This document shows positions 7,878-9,929 of a stretch of DNA of 9,929 nucleotides, one piece after another. A model generated the notes under the pieces. It searched no databases, was not told the origin of the DNA, and saw nothing but the letters and a program-made list of their open reading frames with translations. The number at the start of each line of letters is the position of its first letter. Within the stretch, counting starts at the first letter, position 1. The translations under genes were made by a program, and so were the position numbers. The stretch comes from Candidatus Delongbacteria bacterium (GTDB lineage Bacteria; UBA4055): positions 1 through 9,929 of the forward strand of contig DMTS01000034.1 of the NCBI GenBank assembly GCA_003477045.1, read 5' to 3'.

Positions 7878-7899
7878 GGAGTTGCGAAACTCCTTTTTT
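7878..7899 (+). terminator. Intrinsic terminator after pgk-tpi
   Basis: GGAGTT (7878-7883) and AACTCC (7888-7893) pair around a GCGA loop, which is of the stable GNRA type. Six T follow (7894-7899), and upstream A (7871-7877) can extend the stem with them. It lies 32 bases after the pgk-tpi stop, separating this gene from the selenoprotein genes. Confidence 0.85.
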
Positions 7900-7910
7900 G
7901 TATATATAAT
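7882..7910 (+). promoter_or_regulatory. Candidate promoter for the selenoprotein genes, overlapping the terminator
   Basis: TTGCGA (7882-7887, 4 of 6 to the -35 consensus) and a perfect TATAAT (7905-7910) are 17 bases apart. Transcription would start near 7917, giving about 40 bases of leader before the ATG at 7957. The -35 element would sit in the loop of the pgk-tpi terminator. AT-rich context limits certainty. Confidence 0.45.
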
Positions 7911-7945
7911 ACTCTATGTAAAAAAAAACCTATGTATTAAAAATG

Positions 7946-7950
7946 AAAGG
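7946..7950 (+). promoter_or_regulatory. Ribosome binding site deciding the start of selenoprotein gene 1
   Basis: AAAGG lies 6 bases before ATG 7957. This start gives a clean signal peptide; the longer reading from TTG 7882 would begin inside the terminator and adds an untypical N-terminus. Confidence 0.6.
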
Positions 7951-7956
7951 TATCAA

Positions 7957-9426
7957 ATGAGAAATATAGCAATAATACTACTTGTCGGCATGTCAACAGC
8001 CCTGTTTTCTGTTTACAACGTTGGAGACACCGTAAGCTCTGCAGACAATATCAGCTGGACTGATAATTACGGATATTCCTCAAATATTTTCACAGAGGTA
8101 ATGAAAGGTAAGCCGGTAATGATATTTTTCGGCGGCTACGGTTGATCGGGTTGTGAAGCGGCGGCGCCGGTATTACAGCAGAGATGGACAGCGATTTACG
8201 GACCTGAAGCTACGGGTGAATATGCGGGAAAATCATATTGGCTTTGTACCGAAAACTGGACGAATCAGAATTACCCGAAAGACACATCTGTTTACAATAA
8301 AATAGGCGGATTTTCCAACGGGTATGTCCCGCTTTTTGTTATAGTCGGTTTTCAAAACAAAGTTTACTGGGATAACAATAGTTCAAGCTGGGAAAGCGCG
8401 CTTCAGCTTGCCATTAATGAAATGGTTGCTGAAGGTGTTTTTATAGAGAGTCCTGTTCCGGATAAAACTTTTCTTTTCGGACAGACAACTCAGATAGATG
8501 TATCAAATGTTTTTAAAGATGTTAATGATAATCCCGTTACCGTAACGGTGGAAAGTAATTCAACCTCCTCTGTTGCTGCCGTCACGGTAGCGGAAAATAT
8601 CTTGACGGTCACTGCGAGCGGTTTTGAAGACGGATCAACTGTAATTACTCTAAAAGGGACAGCAGGAGATTTTTCTGCAACTGACGAGTTCAAAATTTCA
8701 GTTTACGATCCTGCGAATTATAATATCGAGGATTTCGAAACGGGTGATTTTACAAATATGAACTGGGAGTTTTCCGGTAATGCGGGATGGTCGATAGACA
8801 ATACGGTTTTCTACGAAGGAACATATAGTGCAAAATCGAACGATATTGCAGACAATCAGAAGGCTGAAATGTTAATGGAAACCGATTATCCGACGGCAGG
8901 AAAGATTTTATTTAAGGCGAAAGCATCATCAGAACTTATTTACGACAACCTGAAGTTCTATATTGATAATGTAGAGAAAAAGAAGATCAGCGGACAAACA
9001 TCCTGGCAGGCGATATCATTCGATGTTGAGGCGGGATCGCATATTTTCAAATGGTCATACCAGAAAGACGCTTCAGCTACATCATACAGCGACTGCGCAT
9101 GGATTGACTACATTACCCTCGAGGGTGGAAGGATGACAGGAATTGAAAATTCGATTACTCCTGAGGATGTAACGCTTTACCAGAACTATCCTAATCCTTT
9201 CAATCCAAGCACAAAAATAAGTTTCAGCCTTTCTGAGCAATCAGAAGTCAGCCTTTCTGTATTTAATCAGAAAGGAGAGCTTGTAAACCGTCTATACGAG
9301 GGCAAGCTTGAAAAAGGAGATCACAGCTATGATTTTAACGGCAGCGATCTGACAAGCGGGATTTATTTCTACGGGCTTAAAACAGAGAATAATTCATTAA
9401 TAAAAAAGATGATAATGTTGAAATAA
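7957..9426 (+). CDS. Predicted secreted thioredoxin-like selenoprotein (UxxC) with type IX sorting domain
   Basis: One frame from ATG 7957 to TAA 9424-9426, 489 residues if the TGA at 8143-8145 is read as selenocysteine 63. Order: signal peptide (about 1-18, 'MRNIAIILLVGMSTALFS'); thioredoxin-like domain (about 19-155) with 'YNVGD', the strand 'PVMIFF', redox motif Sec63-Ser-Gly-Cys66, and cis-proline segment 'GYVPLFVIVG' (Pro125); an Ig/cadherin-like beta domain (about 165-250, 'VSNVFKDVNDNPVTV'); a jelly-roll-like domain (about 252-389, beginning 'IEDFETGDF', with 'WIDYITL' near its end); and a type IX C-terminal domain (about 400-489, 'LYQNYPNPFNPSTKI' and C-terminal 'KKMIMLK'). Expected route: Sec export, then outer-membrane passage to the surface. 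Likely role: extracellular thiol/disulfide or peroxide chemistry; substrate unknown. A SECIS-like hairpin follows the TGA. Sequence downstream of TGA stays coding without any start suited to a separate gene. Alternatives are a TGA nonsense mutation or another TGA reassignment, both less likely because the adjacent paralogue has TGA at the same site. Confidence 0.85.
8151..8178 (+). promoter_or_regulatory. Candidate bacterial SECIS element 1
   Basis: Counting the U of UGA (8143) as 1, an upper stem C17-C20 with G24-G27 (8159-8162 with 8166-8169) closes a GGC loop at 21-23 (8163-8165). A lower stem pairs 8152-8156 with 8173-8177, with one G bulge, one A-A mismatch and G-U pairs. The apical loop begins with G and lies in the distance range of bacterial SECIS elements. 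The coding run GAA GCG GCG GCG CCG is an unusually GC-rich island in an AT-rich gene, as expected if RNA structure constrains codons. Confidence 0.65.
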
Positions 9427-9489
9427 CGATCGGAACTGTCTGCCAAACTCATTCCGGTTGTTCCCAGTCAATAACAAAAGGGAGGGAAA

Positions 9490-9929
9490 ATGAAAAAAAT
9501 TATGATGGCGCTCGTGCTTATGATGTCGGTAACGGCTTCATGGGCTGAGTATAATGTCGGTGATATTGCAGCAAGCAATAGCTGGCAGGATTCACCAAGC
9601 GGATCAACGCTTATTTCAAGAACAATGCAGGGTTTTGTTGACAACAAAATTGTGCTTGTTATGACATGGGGTTACCTGGGCTGACCGGGCTGCGCAGAAG
9701 AGGGTCCTCTTCTTGAAGCAATCTGGCAAGAGTATACAAGCTCCAAAGTTCATATTGTTTACGGTGACACTAACGATGGCAGCATTGTTAATTTGAACGG
9801 GGCAGGCTACAGAACAACTTTCAATCCTGATGTAACATATTACGTATCCACAAATGTTTCTCCTACAGGTTTGGGGTCTCAGTATAGTACATTCGGAGAC
9901 GGATATGTTCCTTATACCGTTATTGTCGG
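9490..9929 (+). CDS. Predicted exported thioredoxin-like selenoprotein, paralogue (3' end outside window)
   Basis: Starts at ATG 9490 after a strong GGGAGGG (9480-9486) and stays open to the window edge, 146 residues, if the TGA at 9682-9684 is selenocysteine 65. Signal peptide about 1-19 ('MKKIMMALVLMMSVTASWA', cleavage before 'EYNVGD'). The mature start 'YNVGD' matches the upstream paralogue. The strand 'KIVLVMTWGYLG' leads to Sec65-Pro-Gly-Cys68, the classical thioredoxin WxxxxC-P-G-C spacing with the first Cys replaced. The cis-proline segment 'GDGYVPYTVIV' (Pro141) follows at the right distance. It lies 63 bases after gene 1 with no terminator between, so the two are probably cotranscribed. 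Without readthrough the product would be a useless 64-residue exported peptide. The C-terminus is unseen; a type IX domain like that of gene 1 may follow. Partner and substrate are unknown. Confidence 0.82.
9696..9713 (+). promoter_or_regulatory. Candidate bacterial SECIS element 2 (GGUC loop)
   Basis: A perfect 7-base-pair stem, AGAAGAG (9696-9702) with CUCUUCU (9707-9713), closes the tetraloop GGUC (9703-9706). With the U of UGA as 1, the loop is at 22-25, the same offset and the same loop sequence as the SelB-binding hairpin of E. coli fdhF. This is the strongest RNA signal in the window. Confidence 0.8.

Noticed and set aside
7882..7956. N-terminal extension of selenoprotein gene 1 from TTG 7882.
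   Set aside because: It would start inside the terminator hairpin, has no ribosome site and would bury the signal peptide.
7943..7960. Five-codon leader ORF (MKGIK) whose TGA overlaps the ATG of selenoprotein gene 1.
   Set aside because: It has no ribosome site of its own and contains the ribosome site of the real gene; such short overlaps arise easily by chance.
9427..9489. Possible terminator between the two selenoprotein genes (GGAAC ... GTTCC).
   Set aside because: Five-base arms with a loop of more than 20 bases and no T-run after them; cotranscription is the simpler reading.
8143..9684. General reassignment of TGA to Trp, Gly or Cys as explanation for the two in-frame TGA codons.
   Set aside because: No TGA occurs in frame in the other genes (more than 2,000 codons, many Trp, Gly and Cys, with Trp always TGG), and both TGAs sit only at the redox Cys with hairpins behind them. 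A caveat: the genes seen here end in TAA or TAG, so stop usage alone does not exclude it.

Overview
The window looks like an AT-rich chromosomal segment from an anaerobic, probably uncultivated bacterium of the FCB superphylum (Fibrobacteres-Chlorobi-Bacteroidetes and relatives such as Cloacimonadota, Delongbacteria or Marinimicrobia). The main clue is a secreted protein ending in a type IX secretion C-terminal domain of the 'YPNPFNPST' kind. A MutB of Bacteroidetes flavour and a fused phosphoglycerate kinase-triosephosphate isomerase fit this. The exact phylum cannot be fixed from the window.

Layout. Positions 1-5702 are all on the minus strand. In transcription order they hold a TTG-started ECF sigma factor (5702-5097), its zinc-finger membrane anti-sigma factor (5095-4532, one base between the genes), a 127-base gap with three dyad symmetries, then mutA (4404-2536) and mutB (2514-361). 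These two encode the subunits of adenosylcobalamin-dependent methylmalonyl-CoA mutase. A clear intrinsic terminator (332-357) follows, then the N-terminal part of an ABC exporter (319-1, cut by the window edge). From 5869 the genes are on the plus strand: a bifunctional PGK-TPI fusion, an intrinsic terminator, then two tandem genes for exported thioredoxin-like proteins.

Main discovery. Both tandem genes have an in-frame TGA exactly where the first cysteine of a thioredoxin CxxC motif belongs (UGA-Ser-Gly-Cys and UGA-Pro-Gly-Cys). Translation continues in frame beyond each TGA into a coherent thioredoxin fold that includes the cis-proline segment 'GYVP'. A stem-loop with a G-starting apical loop lies about 20 nt downstream of each TGA. 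In the second gene the loop is GGUC at the same offset as in the E. coli fdhF SECIS. I interpret both as selenocysteine proteins (UxxC) with bacterial SECIS elements. The first reads through to a 489-residue protein with signal peptide, Trx domain, Ig-like domain, jelly-roll-like domain and type IX sorting domain, so it is a predicted surface or secreted selenoprotein. The second is its paralogue and runs off the window. A normal gene caller would split the first gene and truncate both.

How the parts relate. MutAB interconverts succinyl-CoA and methylmalonyl-CoA (propionate metabolism), PGK-TPI serves glycolysis/gluconeogenesis, and the sigma/anti-sigma pair probably responds to an envelope signal. 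No sequence evidence ties these to the selenoproteins beyond proximity. No sel genes (selA, selB, selC, selD) are in the window, so they must be elsewhere if the selenocysteine reading is right. No intergenic stretch exceeds 300 bases.
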